Source of the DNA: Kribbella pittospori | Lineage (GTDB): Bacteria > Actinomycetota > Actinomycetes > Propionibacteriales > Kribbellaceae | DNA length: 64,000 nucleotides | Assembly: GCF_004331465.1 (NCBI RefSeq) | Contig: NZ_SJKB01000001.1 | Location: forward strand, 434,001-498,000 | Direction: 5' to 3' | Shown: one piece after another, positions 17,261-25,386 of the stretch | Position numbering within the stretch: position 1 is the first letter of the stretch | Layout of the letters: each line of letters starts with the position of its first letter | Program-made: the position numbers and the translations under genes | The notes under the pieces: model-generated | Told to the model about the DNA's origin: nothing | The model's input: only the letters and a program-made list of their open reading frames with translations | Databases searched by the model: none

Positions 17261-18106
17261 TCAGAACTTGTCGCCGGGGTTGGTCGGCGGCGTTCCCGAA
17301 GTCGGCGAACCCGTGGGGGTCCCGGTCGTCGGCGTCGTGCTCGTGGTCGGCGTCGGTCCGGTCGACCCGGTGTTCGGCGGCGGGGTGGTCGGCGTGACCG
17401 TCACCGTCACCGTGTTGCTCGGCGTCGGGATGACCGGCTCCGGCTCCAGCGGCTCGGCATTGCGGAACAGCAGCCAGGCCAGGAACACGGCCAGGGCCAT
17501 GATGAGCGCCATCGTCACCAGCGCGAAGATCAGCGCCCAGCGCGACGCCGGGCGCAGGATGTTCGGCCACGGCAGCGGCCAGATCCGGAACAGGCCTGGC
17601 CGGCGGCGGCCCTCCCAGTAGTGCCGGAAGTCCGGCCCACGGACTCGTCCGTTCTGCGGGATCCGATCCATCAGTACGGCGGACAGCACGTCCTCGCCGC
17701 GGCGCTCCGCGATCAAGCGCTCGTCCGACGCCGCGCTGGTCCCGTCGTCGATCCGGATCGGGCCGAGCGCGACCCACAACGCCAGGTCGTCGTCGTCCGA
17801 GTCGTTGTGCGCCAGTACGGCGTCGTCCGGCAACTCGTCGACCGCGTTCACGAACCGGTCCCGGGCAGCCGCGTCGTCTGCGGAGCCCTCGGTCATCATC
17901 GCGACCACCGCACTCCGGCCGTCGTCGGCGCTGGCGGTGTACAGGTAGCCGGCCGCGTTCGCGCCGAGACGACCGCGCAGCCAGTACTCACCGACCCGCG
18001 GCGGATCCTCCGGCAGCAGCGGCAGTGCCTCCGGGATCACCCGCCCAGGCGCGTCCTCCGGCGCATCCGCCGAACGCACCTCAGCCTGTGATTCCGTCGC
18101 AGTCAT
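17261..18106 (-). CDS. Kinase-like membrane protein with Thr/Pro-rich extracytoplasmic tail
   Basis: About 281 residues. The segment VGEYWLRGRLGANAAGYLY resembles the start of Hanks-type Ser/Thr kinases (glycine loop), but the Gly-rich loop is degenerate. No HRD or DFG motif follows, so this looks like a truncated pseudokinase lobe. A membrane helix lies at about 195-220 and the protein ends in a Thr/Pro-rich tail. ATG 18106 sits right against GGAGGTG, which is too close for a normal site, so a GTG slightly upstream is possible. It is divergent from the MoxR operon. Confidence 0.5.
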   Translation of the reverse strand: MTATESQAEVRSADAPEDAPGRVIPEALPLLPEDPPRVGEYWLRGRLGANAAGYLYTASADDGRSAVVAMMTEGSADDAAARDRFVNAVDELPDDAVLAHNDSDDDDLALWVALGPIRIDDGTSAASDERLIAERRGEDVLSAVLMDRIPQNGRVRGPDFRHYWEGRRRPGLFRIWPLPWPNILRPASRWALIFALVTMALIMALAVFLAWLLFRNAEPLEPEPVIPTPSNTVTVTVTPTTPPPNTGSTGPTPTTSTTPTTGTPTGSPTSGTPPTNPGDKF

Positions 18107-18347
18107 CACCTCCAATCCCACCACATCCCTGGTAGCACTGTCGCCACCGGGAGAACTCACCCGCTGTGACGGCCCCGATCGAGGCTTGTGAATTTGGGTC
18201 GATGGGGAGGATGGGGAAAGGACCTGGTGGGCCGTCGGGCCGGCGGACCCGGGGATCTGATGGAATGGCCGGAGTTGTGAGTGCGCCACAGCAGCGACGC
18301 GGCGCGGAGATGACCAAGGTCCGTGCGCGGACCCCGGAAGGACAGGC

Positions 18348-19382
18348 ATGACCGAAACCACTGTGCCGGCTGGATCGGTGGCCCAGCAGTCCCGGCTGAT
18401 CGGCGAGGCCGTCACCGAGGTCAAGCGGGTGATCGTGGGCCAGGAGCACATGGTCGAGACGCTGATGGTCTCGCTGCTCGCCAAGGGCCATTGCCTGCTC
18501 GAGGGCGTGCCCGGCGTCGCCAAGACGCTGGCGGTGCGGACCTTCGCCTCGGTGGTCGGCGGCACGTTCGCCCGGATCCAGTTCACCCCCGACCTGGTCC
18601 CGTCCGACATCGTCGGCACCCGGATCTACCGGCAGACCCGGGAAGCGTTCGACATCGAACTCGGCCCGACGTTCGTGAACTTCGTGCTCGCAGACGAGGT
18701 GAACCGGGCCCCGGCCAAGGTGCAGTCCGCGATGCTGGAACTGATGGCCGAGCGGCAGGTGTCGATCGGCGGCCAGACCTTCCCGATGCCGAAGCCGTTC
18801 ATCGTCATCGCCACCCAGAACCCGATCGAGTCCGAGGGCGTCTACCCGCTGCCCGAGGCGCAGCGGGACCGGTTCCTGGTCAAGATCGACGTACCGCACC
18901 CGCGCGGGCACGAGGAGTTCGAGATCCTCCGCCGGATGAGCGTCGACCCGCCGGAGCCGCGGCAGGTGCTCAAGCCGGAGACGATCCTGGAGCTGCAGCG
19001 GTCCGCGGAGCAGGTCTTCGTCCACAACCTGGTCGCGGAGTACGCCGTCCGCCTGGTGATGGCGACCCGGACGCCGTCCGACTTCCACCTGCCCGACCTG
19101 GAGCCGATCATCGAGCTCGGGGTCAGCCCGCGAGCCACCCTCGGCATGATCGCGGCCGGGCGGGGGCTCGCGCTGATCCACGGTCGCGACTACCTGCTGC
19201 CGAGCGACATCCAGACCGTCGCGCTGGACGTGATGGGCCACCGGCTCGGCCTGACCTTCGACGCGGTCGCGGACAACATCGACCCGCGCGCCGTGATCGA
19301 GCGCATCCTGGCCACCGTCCCGCCGCCGCAGCCGGTGTGGCGCGACGGCAACGACGGCACCGGCCGCCCGGAGTTCGTCTAG
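18348..19382 (+). CDS. MoxR-family AAA+ ATPase
   Basis: At 344 residues this is the standard MoxR length. Walker A is GVPGVAKT (53-60) and Walker B is LADEVNR. The sensor region ATQNPIESEGVYPLPEAQRDRF is typical of MoxR. These ATPases act as chaperones for VWA-domain proteins, and here the gene is followed directly by DUF58 and VWA genes in one operon. It starts at ATG 18348, after AAGGACAGGC, and ends overlapping the GTG of the DUF58 gene. Confidence 0.9.
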   Translation: MTETTVPAGSVAQQSRLIGEAVTEVKRVIVGQEHMVETLMVSLLAKGHCLLEGVPGVAKTLAVRTFASVVGGTFARIQFTPDLVPSDIVGTRIYRQTREAFDIELGPTFVNFVLADEVNRAPAKVQSAMLELMAERQVSIGGQTFPMPKPFIVIATQNPIESEGVYPLPEAQRDRFLVKIDVPHPRGHEEFEILRRMSVDPPEPRQVLKPETILELQRSAEQVFVHNLVAEYAVRLVMATRTPSDFHLPDLEPIIELGVSPRATLGMIAAGRGLALIHGRDYLLPSDIQTVALDVMGHRLGLTFDAVADNIDPRAVIERILATVPPPQPVWRDGNDGTGRPEFV

Positions 19383-20371
19383 TGGCCAACCGTCCGGATC
19401 CGCGGGCTGCGATGACGATCTCGCAGCTCGCTCCCGAGCGTGCGCTCCGACGGCTGGAGTTGACAGTCGTACGGCGCCTCGAGGGGTTCCTGCACGGGGA
19501 GCACCTGGGCCTGCTGCCCGGGCCAGGCACGGAGTTGGCCGAGGCCCGGGAGTACCAGGTCGGAGACGACGTACGACGGATGGACTGGGCCGTCACCGCC
19601 CGTACGACGGTCCCGCACGTGCGGGACCTGATCGCGGACCGGGAGCTGGAGACGTGGGCCCTGGTGGACCTGTCCGGGTCGATGGACTTCGGGACGTCGC
19701 AGTTGGAGAAGCGGGAGCTCGCAGTCGCGGCCGTCGCCACAGTCGGGTTCCTCACCCACCGGCTGGGGGACCGCTTCGGTGGCCTGATGCTGCGTGACTC
19801 CTCTCTGCGACGCTGGCCGGCGCGGTCCGGGCGCCTGGCCCTGTACGGCCTGCTCCGGGCGCTGCTGGCCGAGCAGATGGGCGACCAGGAAGCGCACCGC
19901 AGTGACTTGGCCGCAGCCCTCGAATCGATGGCCCGGACCCAGCGCAAGCGAGGTCTGCGCGTGGTCGTGTCCGACTTCCTGACTCCTCAGGACGGTGAGG
20001 TCGACAGCCGGCTGGAGCCGTCCTGGGAGCGCGCGATGCGCAAGCTCACCGCGCAGCACCAGGTGCTCGCGGTGGAGATCGTCGACCCGCGCGAGCTCGA
20101 ACTGCCCAACATCGGCGTGGTCACGATCGGTGATCCGGAGACCGGCGAGGTGCGGGAGATCGACACGCGCCGGCGCAAGGTCCGGGAGGCGTTCGGGCTG
20201 GCGGCACTCGCGCAACGGGAACGAACCCGGATCGCCTTGCGTAGGGTAGGTGCGGGGCATTTGGTCCTGCGGACCGACCGGGACTGGGTCGCCGACACCG
20301 TGCGGTTCGTGCTCGCCTACCGGAGAGTGGCGCCCCGCCTGCACCAACCGCCGAAGGGAGTGGCTCGCTGA
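19382..20371 (+). CDS. DUF58 domain protein (MoxR partner)
   Basis: 329 residues if translation starts at GTG 19382, which overlaps the moxR stop (TAGTG); ATG 19412 is the alternative. The protein carries the DUF58 core, including GDDVRRMDWAVTART, and a VWA-like metal site, VDLSGSMDF (DxSxS). DUF58 proteins are regular partners of MoxR ATPases. The stop overlaps the next ATG by one base, so the three genes are translationally coupled. No membrane segment is seen, unlike some DUF58 proteins. Confidence 0.85.
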   Translation: MANRPDPRAAMTISQLAPERALRRLELTVVRRLEGFLHGEHLGLLPGPGTELAEAREYQVGDDVRRMDWAVTARTTVPHVRDLIADRELETWALVDLSGSMDFGTSQLEKRELAVAAVATVGFLTHRLGDRFGGLMLRDSSLRRWPARSGRLALYGLLRALLAEQMGDQEAHRSDLAAALESMARTQRKRGLRVVVSDFLTPQDGEVDSRLEPSWERAMRKLTAQHQVLAVEIVDPRELELPNIGVVTIGDPETGEVREIDTRRRKVREAFGLAALAQRERTRIALRRVGAGHLVLRTDRDWVADTVRFVLAYRRVAPRLHQPPKGVAR

Positions 20372-21324
20372 TGGAGTTCCTGTCTCCGGCCAGACTGTGG
20401 TTCCTGCTCATCATCCCGGTCGTACTCGCGGCGTACATCTTCCTGCAGCACCGCCGGTCGCAGTACGCGCTGCGCTTCACGAACATCGCCCTGCTGGACC
20501 GGGTTGCGCCGAGACGGCCGCAGTGGCGGCGGCACCTGGCCGTGGGCCTCGCGCTGCTGTCCGCGCTGTCGTGCATCGTGGCGTTCGCGCAGCCCAAGGA
20601 CAAGGTCAAGGTCCCGCGCGAACGAGCCACCATCGTGGTCGCGATCGACGTGTCGCTGTCGATGATGGCCACCGACATCGAGCCGAACCGGCTGGAGGCG
20701 GCGAAGAAGTCGGCGAAGAACTTCATCAACCAGTTGCCGGGCAAGTTCAACGTGGCCTTGGTCAACTTCGCCGGTACGGCATCCATCATCGTGCCGCCGA
20801 CCACCGACCGCGCGACCGTACTGCGCTCCGTCGACGGCCTGGAGCTGGCCGAGTCGACGGCGACCGGTGAGGGCATCTTCACCTCGCTGCAGGCGCTGAC
20901 CCAGGTCCCGCCGGACCCTGACCACCCGAACGATCCCGCCCCGGCCCGGATCGTGCTGCTGTCCGACGGGAAGCGGACAGTCGGCCGGACGGCACAGGAG
21001 GGCGCGCAGGCCGCGAAGGCGAAGAACACGCCGGTCTACACGATCTGCTTCGGCACCGACTCGGGCTTCATCGAGATGGACGGCATCCGCCAGCGGGTGC
21101 CACCGGACCGCGCCGAGCTGCGCAGCGTCGCCGAGATCAGCGGCGGCGAGGCCTACACCGCGGAGTCCGCGGGCGAGCTCGAGGACGTCTACAAGGACAT
21201 CGGCTCCTCGGTCGGGTACGACGAGGTGGACAAGGAAGTCACCGCCCGCTTCGCCGGTATCGCCATGCTCTTCACCCTGGCCGCCGCCGGCGCCTGTATC
21301 GCCCTGGCCTCGCGGTTCCCGTAA
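20371..21324 (+). CDS. BatA-like membrane VWA-domain protein
   Basis: This 317-residue protein has an N-terminal helix (about 8-24) of the BatA type and a second helix near 56-74. An extracytoplasmic von Willebrand A domain with MIDAS motif DVSLS (Asp93) follows. A final membrane helix lies at about 295-313. This is the usual third member of MoxR-DUF58-VWA operons, thought to act in envelope maintenance or stress tolerance. ATG 20371 follows GAAGGGAG and overlaps the preceding stop by one base. Confidence 0.85.
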   Translation: MEFLSPARLWFLLIIPVVLAAYIFLQHRRSQYALRFTNIALLDRVAPRRPQWRRHLAVGLALLSALSCIVAFAQPKDKVKVPRERATIVVAIDVSLSMMATDIEPNRLEAAKKSAKNFINQLPGKFNVALVNFAGTASIIVPPTTDRATVLRSVDGLELAESTATGEGIFTSLQALTQVPPDPDHPNDPAPARIVLLSDGKRTVGRTAQEGAQAAKAKNTPVYTICFGTDSGFIEMDGIRQRVPPDRAELRSVAEISGGEAYTAESAGELEDVYKDIGSSVGYDEVDKEVTARFAGIAMLFTLAAAGACIALASRFP

Positions 21325-21483
21325 CCCCGACCAGAAGCGCGACACGGCCGTGATGTAGTTGACACGGCGAGGTTGCTGGTGTTGGTGGGGTCGGTGGTGC
21401 AAGATGTACGCAGAGTTCCACCGGGAACGACGTAGCTGTTCGAGAACGCTGGGGAAGGCGCCCCTCGAGCACAGGAGGTCCCG

Positions 21484-21981
21484 GTGGCGACGACTCGTGG
21501 CGTTCTTTACGTCCACACGGTGCCGTCAGCGTTGTGCCCGCATGTCGAGTGGGCCGCGGGCGGCGTACTCGGCGTGCCTGTGAAACTTGACTGGACGCCG
21601 CAGCCCGCAGCTCAAGGCACCTATCGGGCCGAGCTGTCCTGGCAGGCCGAGGCGGGGACGGCGGCCAAGCTGGCGTCCGCGCTGCGCGGATGGCAGAAGC
21701 TCCGGTTCGAGGTGACCGAGGAGCCGAGCAACGGCGTCGAGGGCGAGCGGTACTCGTTCACGCCCGACCTCGGGGTCTTCCACGCGACGACCGGTGTCCA
21801 CGGCGACATCATGGTGCCGGAGGAGCGGCTGAAGGCCGCGATGCTGAAGGCCGCCAGCGGTGAAGCCGACCTGACCGAGGAGGTCGAACGCTTGCTGGGT
21901 CGCCCCTGGGACGACGAGCTCGAGCCCTTCCGGTACGCCGGCGACGGTGCACCGGTGCGATGGCTGCATCAAGTCGTCTGA
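21484..21981 (+). CDS. DUF3145 family protein
   Basis: GTG 21484 has AGGAGGT 4 nt upstream. The 165-residue product matches the actinobacterial DUF3145 pattern: it opens with TTRGVLYVHTVPSALCPHVEWA and contains a central LSWQAEAGTAAKLASALRGW. It is soluble with no signal or membrane segment. Function is unknown. In this window it is convergent with the FAS II cluster and shares a bidirectional terminator with accD. Related actinobacteria appear to keep this neighbourhood (recalled, not checked), which suggests a link to lipid synthesis. Confidence 0.8.
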   Translation: MATTRGVLYVHTVPSALCPHVEWAAGGVLGVPVKLDWTPQPAAQGTYRAELSWQAEAGTAAKLASALRGWQKLRFEVTEEPSNGVEGERYSFTPDLGVFHATTGVHGDIMVPEERLKAAMLKAASGEADLTEEVERLLGRPWDDELEPFRYAGDGAPVRWLHQVV

Positions 21982-22083
21982 ACGGAACCTGAGAACTTCA
22001 GAAGAAAGCCATGACGGGCAGCGACTTCCCCGAACTTTTGCATGAGACTGAGCATCAGACATCTCACCAGGGTGGGAGGGGCC

Positions 22084-22141
22084 GTGGCCGCTGGGCCACC
22101 GGGTGTCGGGACACCCCCGGTTGTCGAACAACAGCGGCCGC
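22084..22141 (+). ncRNA. Structured 3' region of DUF3145 transcript, possible small RNA
   Basis: A 10-bp outer stem with one wobble (22084-22093 with 22132-22141) encloses an inner hairpin. In that hairpin 22098-22106 pairs with 22111-22121 around loop CGGG, with a two-base bulge. A terminator follows at once. No reading frame is convincing here. It could be a stable 3' UTR or a small RNA. This is inference from folding by eye. Confidence 0.3.
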
Positions 22142-22149
22142 ACCACGTG

Positions 22150-22179
22150 AAGGGCGCGAACCTCAGGGTTCGCGCCCTT
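22150..22179. terminator. Bidirectional terminator between DUF3145 and accD
   Basis: Perfect 13-bp stem AAGGGCGCGAACC / GGTTCGCGCCCTT with a TCAG loop. It ends in TTT on the plus strand, and it lies 9 bp beyond the accD stop on the minus strand. Confidence 0.85.
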
Positions 22180-22187
22180 TGTGCGTC

Positions 22188-23618
22188 CTAGAGGGGGATG
22201 TTGCCGTGGGCACCGCGGGTGCGGCCACTGGCCTCGGCGTCCGCGATCGCGGTGGCCAGGGCGGTGCGGGTCTTGGCGGGGTCGACGACCTCGTCGACGA
22301 CGCCGATCTCGCGGGCGCGGTCGATACCTCCGGCCAGCTTCTCGTGTTCGGCGGCGAGCTCGGCCTCGACCTGAGGACGGAGTTCAGGGTCGACCTCGGC
22401 GAGCTTGCGTCGGTGCAGGACTCGGATCGCGGCGACCGCGCCCATCACGGCCACCTCCGCGCGCGGCCAGGCGAACACCCGGGTGGCACCCAGCGACCGC
22501 GCGTTCATCGCGATGTAGGCGCCGCCGTACGTCTTCCGGGTCACCAGCGTCACCCGCGGTACGACGGCCTCCGCGAACGCGTGCAGGAGCTTCGCACCAC
22601 GCCGTACGACGCCGTCCCACTCCTGACCGACACCGGGCAGGTACCCGGGCACGTCGACCAGGACCACGAGCGGTACTCCGAACGCGTCGCACATCCGGAC
22701 GAACCGGGATGCCTTCTCCGCCGATAGCGCGTCGAGGCAACCACCCAGCCGGAGCGGGTTGTTCGCGATCACGCCGACAGTGCGACCGCCGAGCCGGCCG
22801 AGCGTGGTGACGATGTTCGGCGCCCACCGCTGGTGCAGTTCGACCGAGGAGTCCTCGTCGAGCACCCCTCCGACCAGCGGATGGACGTCGTACGCGCGCT
22901 TGGCCGACTCCGGCAGCAACCCGGACAGGTCGGTGTCGGGTACGTCGGTCGCCACCGTGCCCTGCTTCGCGAGCAGGTCGGTGACCCGGCGGGCTCGCTC
23001 GATCGCCGCGGCCTCGGAGTCGGTGGTGATGTGGACGACGCCGGACCGTCGGCCGTGCGGCTCGGGTCCGCCGAGGCGGAGCATGTCCACGTCCTCACCT
23101 GTGACCGAGCGGACCACGTCCGGCCCGGTCACGAAGATCCGGCCCTCCGGACCGAGGATGACGATGTCGGTCAGTGCCGGCCCGTACGCCGCTCCGCCCG
23201 CGGCCGGACCGAGGACGACAGAGATCTGCGGGATCTTCCCCGACGCCTGTGTCATCGCGTAGAAGATCTTCCCGACCGCGTGCAGGCTGAGCACGCCCTC
23301 GGCCAGCCGGGCGCCGCCGGAGTGCCACAGGCCGATGATCGGCACCTGCTCCTGCCGGGCGACCTCATACGCCCGGACCACGACGTCACAGCCCTCGTCG
23401 CCCATCGCGCCACCCATCACAGTGGCGTCTGAGCAGAAGGCGATCACCGTTGCGCCCTCGACGGTCCCACGCGCCGCGACCATCCCGGACAGGTTGTCCG
23501 GCGTGATCAGCTCCAGGCTGCCGGGGTCGAGCAGAGCGGTCAGTCGGGTGACCGGGTTGCGCGGGTCCTGCTCGCGGGGCAGCTTGACGGGCTTGGGTAC
23601 TACGGGGGCGGTGGTCAT
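22188..23618 (-). CDS. accD: Acyl-CoA carboxylase carboxyltransferase (beta) subunit
   Basis: ATG 23618 follows GGAGG on the minus strand, giving 476 residues; longer in-frame starts run into fabF. The sequence shows both crotonase-fold halves of a decarboxylative biotin-dependent carboxyltransferase, including GLWHSGGARLAEGV, SVVLGPAAGGAAYGPAL and the C-terminal VTRKTYGGAYIAMNARS. It would make malonyl-CoA for the adjacent FAS II enzymes, with an alpha (biotin) subunit encoded elsewhere. It is the last gene of the fabD-fabH-acpP-fabF-accD run, 76 bp after fabF. Confidence 0.9.
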   Translation of the reverse strand: MTTAPVVPKPVKLPREQDPRNPVTRLTALLDPGSLELITPDNLSGMVAARGTVEGATVIAFCSDATVMGGAMGDEGCDVVVRAYEVARQEQVPIIGLWHSGGARLAEGVLSLHAVGKIFYAMTQASGKIPQISVVLGPAAGGAAYGPALTDIVILGPEGRIFVTGPDVVRSVTGEDVDMLRLGGPEPHGRRSGVVHITTDSEAAAIERARRVTDLLAKQGTVATDVPDTDLSGLLPESAKRAYDVHPLVGGVLDEDSSVELHQRWAPNIVTTLGRLGGRTVGVIANNPLRLGGCLDALSAEKASRFVRMCDAFGVPLVVLVDVPGYLPGVGQEWDGVVRRGAKLLHAFAEAVVPRVTLVTRKTYGGAYIAMNARSLGATRVFAWPRAEVAVMGAVAAIRVLHRRKLAEVDPELRPQVEAELAAEHEKLAGGIDRAREIGVVDEVVDPAKTRTALATAIADAEASGRTRGAHGNIPL

Positions 23619-23694
23619 AGGTCCTCCGGGGTGAGAAGGAAACTGCGGCGTCGCCCGGCGTACGGCGTACCGTCCGCCGGGCGACTGGCGGCTG

Positions 23695-24930
23695 TTAGAC
23701 CGTCTTGAAGGCGATGGCGGCGTTGTGACCACCGAAGCCGAACGAGTTGTTCAGCGCCGCGAGGTCCCCGTCAGCCAGCTTGCGCTGTTCCGTCGCGACG
23801 TCCAGCTCGATCTGGTCGTCGAGCTTGTCCACGTTGATGGTCGGCGGCACCAAGCGGTGGTGCAGCGCGAGTACGGTCGCGATCGACTCGACCGCACCGG
23901 CCGCGCCGAGCAGGTGACCGATCATCGACTTCGGCGCGGTCGCCACCGCGTGGTCGGCGTCCTTGCCGAGCGCCAACCGGATCGCCAGCGATTCCGCGAT
24001 GTCGCCTTGCGGGGTCGAGGTGGCGTGCGCGTTGATGTGGAAGATGTCGGCCGGGGTCAGATCGCCCTCGACCAGTGCCCGCTCCATCGCCCGTCGCGCA
24101 CCGGACCCGGTCGGGTCGGGCTGCGCGATGTCGTGACCGTCGGCGGAGATGCCCGCGCCGGCCAGCTCGGCGTAGATCTTGGCGCCCCGCGCCTTGGCGT
24201 GCTCGTACGACTCCAGCACCAGGACCCCGGCGCCCTCGCCGAGCAGGAATCCGTCCCGGTCGACGTCCCACGGACGGGAGGCCTTCTCGGGCTCGTCGTT
24301 GCGCTTGCTCAGCGCCATCATCTGCCCGAACGCCGCCAGCGGCAGGGCCATGATCGCGCCCTCGGTGCCACCGGCCAGGACGACGTCGGCTCGGCCGAGC
24401 CGGATCTGGTCCAGGCCGAGCGCGATCGCTTCGTTGCCGGAGGCACAGGCCGAGACCGGGGTGTGTACGCCGGCCTTGGCGCCGAACTCCAGGCTCACGT
24501 ACGCCGCGGACGAGTTCGGCATCAGCATCGGGATCGCCAGCGGCGACACCCGGCGCGGGTTGTTCTTCAGCGCGTCGTAGTTCGACAGCGTGGTGTGCAG
24601 GCCGCCGATGCCGGACGCGACCGCGACCCCGAGCCGCTCCTTGTCCAGCCCGGAGTCCTCCAGGCCGGCGTCGGCCCAGGCCTGCCGGGCGGCGACCACG
24701 GCCAGCTGGGCGTTCCGGTCCAGGCGTCGGGCCTTCACCCGCTCGAGCACCTCGGTCGGCTCGACCGCGGCCGGAGCGGCGATCTGGACCGCAAGGTTCT
24801 GCACCCAGTCGTCGGTCAGCCGCCGGGCGCCGGAGCGACCGGCCAGCAGGCCTTCCCAGGTGCTGGGCACGTCGCCGCCGAGCGGGGTGGTGGCTCCGAG
24901 CCCGGTGATCACGACTCGGGTCTTCGACAT
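23695..24930 (-). CDS. fabF: Beta-ketoacyl-ACP synthase II
   Basis: The 411-residue condensing enzyme carries nucleophile Cys162 in VSACASGNEA, plus catalytic His residues in NAHATSTPQGD and IGHLLGAAG. It therefore has the intact Cys-His-His triad of KAS I/II. It elongates acyl-ACP with malonyl-ACP. ATG 24930 has a GGATGAGGT site. It lies downstream of acpP, separated by 126 bp that contain a strong stem-loop. Confidence 0.93.
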   Translation of the reverse strand: MSKTRVVITGLGATTPLGGDVPSTWEGLLAGRSGARRLTDDWVQNLAVQIAAPAAVEPTEVLERVKARRLDRNAQLAVVAARQAWADAGLEDSGLDKERLGVAVASGIGGLHTTLSNYDALKNNPRRVSPLAIPMLMPNSSAAYVSLEFGAKAGVHTPVSACASGNEAIALGLDQIRLGRADVVLAGGTEGAIMALPLAAFGQMMALSKRNDEPEKASRPWDVDRDGFLLGEGAGVLVLESYEHAKARGAKIYAELAGAGISADGHDIAQPDPTGSGARRAMERALVEGDLTPADIFHINAHATSTPQGDIAESLAIRLALGKDADHAVATAPKSMIGHLLGAAGAVESIATVLALHHRLVPPTINVDKLDDQIELDVATEQRKLADGDLAALNNSFGFGGHNAAIAFKTV

Positions 24931-24997
24931 CTTTACCTCATCCTTTGCGAGATCTGGGGGACAGGAGCGAGGGGTGGGTGGTGCGGTGCCGGTGCGT

Positions 24998-25030
24998 GGT
25001 GCTCATCGGACGGGTGGTCCGATGAGCACC
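24998..25030 (-). other. 14-bp stem-loop between acpP and fabF
   Basis: GGTGCTCATCGGAC and its exact complement (25017-25030) flank a 5-nt loop, starting 27 nt after the acpP stop. There is no T-tract. It is likely a partial terminator or an mRNA-stabilising 3' end that raises acpP over fabF. Confidence 0.65.
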
Positions 25031-25056
25031 GGCCAGCACACGGGAACGGCGGGTGG

Positions 25057-25305
25057 TCAGCCGTTCTGGGCGCGCTCGATGAACGCGACCGCGTCGCCGA
25101 CGGTCTTGAGGTTCTTCACCTCGTCGTCGGGGATCTTGACGTCGAACTTCTCCTCGGCGGCCACCACGACCTCCACCATGGAGAGCGAGTCGACGTCGAG
25201 GTCGTCGGTGAAGGACTTGTCCAGCTGGACGTCCTCGACCGGGATGCCGGCGATCTCGTTCACGATCTCGGCGAGGTTGGAACGGATCTCTTCGGTGCTG
25301 GCCAT
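25057..25305 (-). CDS. acpP: Acyl carrier protein
   Basis: 82 acidic residues with the phosphopantetheine site DLDVDSLSMVEV; the carrier Ser is residue 40. The length and the DDEVKNLKTVGD helix IV region are standard for bacterial ACP. It lies between fabH and fabF. The ribosome binding site (GAGAAG) is directly before ATG 25305. Confidence 0.95.
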   Translation of the reverse strand: MASTEEIRSNLAEIVNEIAGIPVEDVQLDKSFTDDLDVDSLSMVEVVVAAEEKFDVKIPDDEVKNLKTVGDAVAFIERAQNG

Positions 25306-25386
25306 CTTCTCGGTTTCCCTTTCGGATCTGCTTGGGCTACTTCAGCCGGGCCGGCCACCTGAGCCGCCCCGGACAACTATGGGGTC

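Noticed and set aside
21359..21364. TTGACA upstream of DUF3145 as a -35 element
   Set aside because: No acceptable -10 lies 16-19 bp downstream, so it is not called as a promoter.
22011..22727. Plus-strand frame of 238 codons across the terminator and accD
   Set aside because: It runs through a strong terminator and is antisense to accD.
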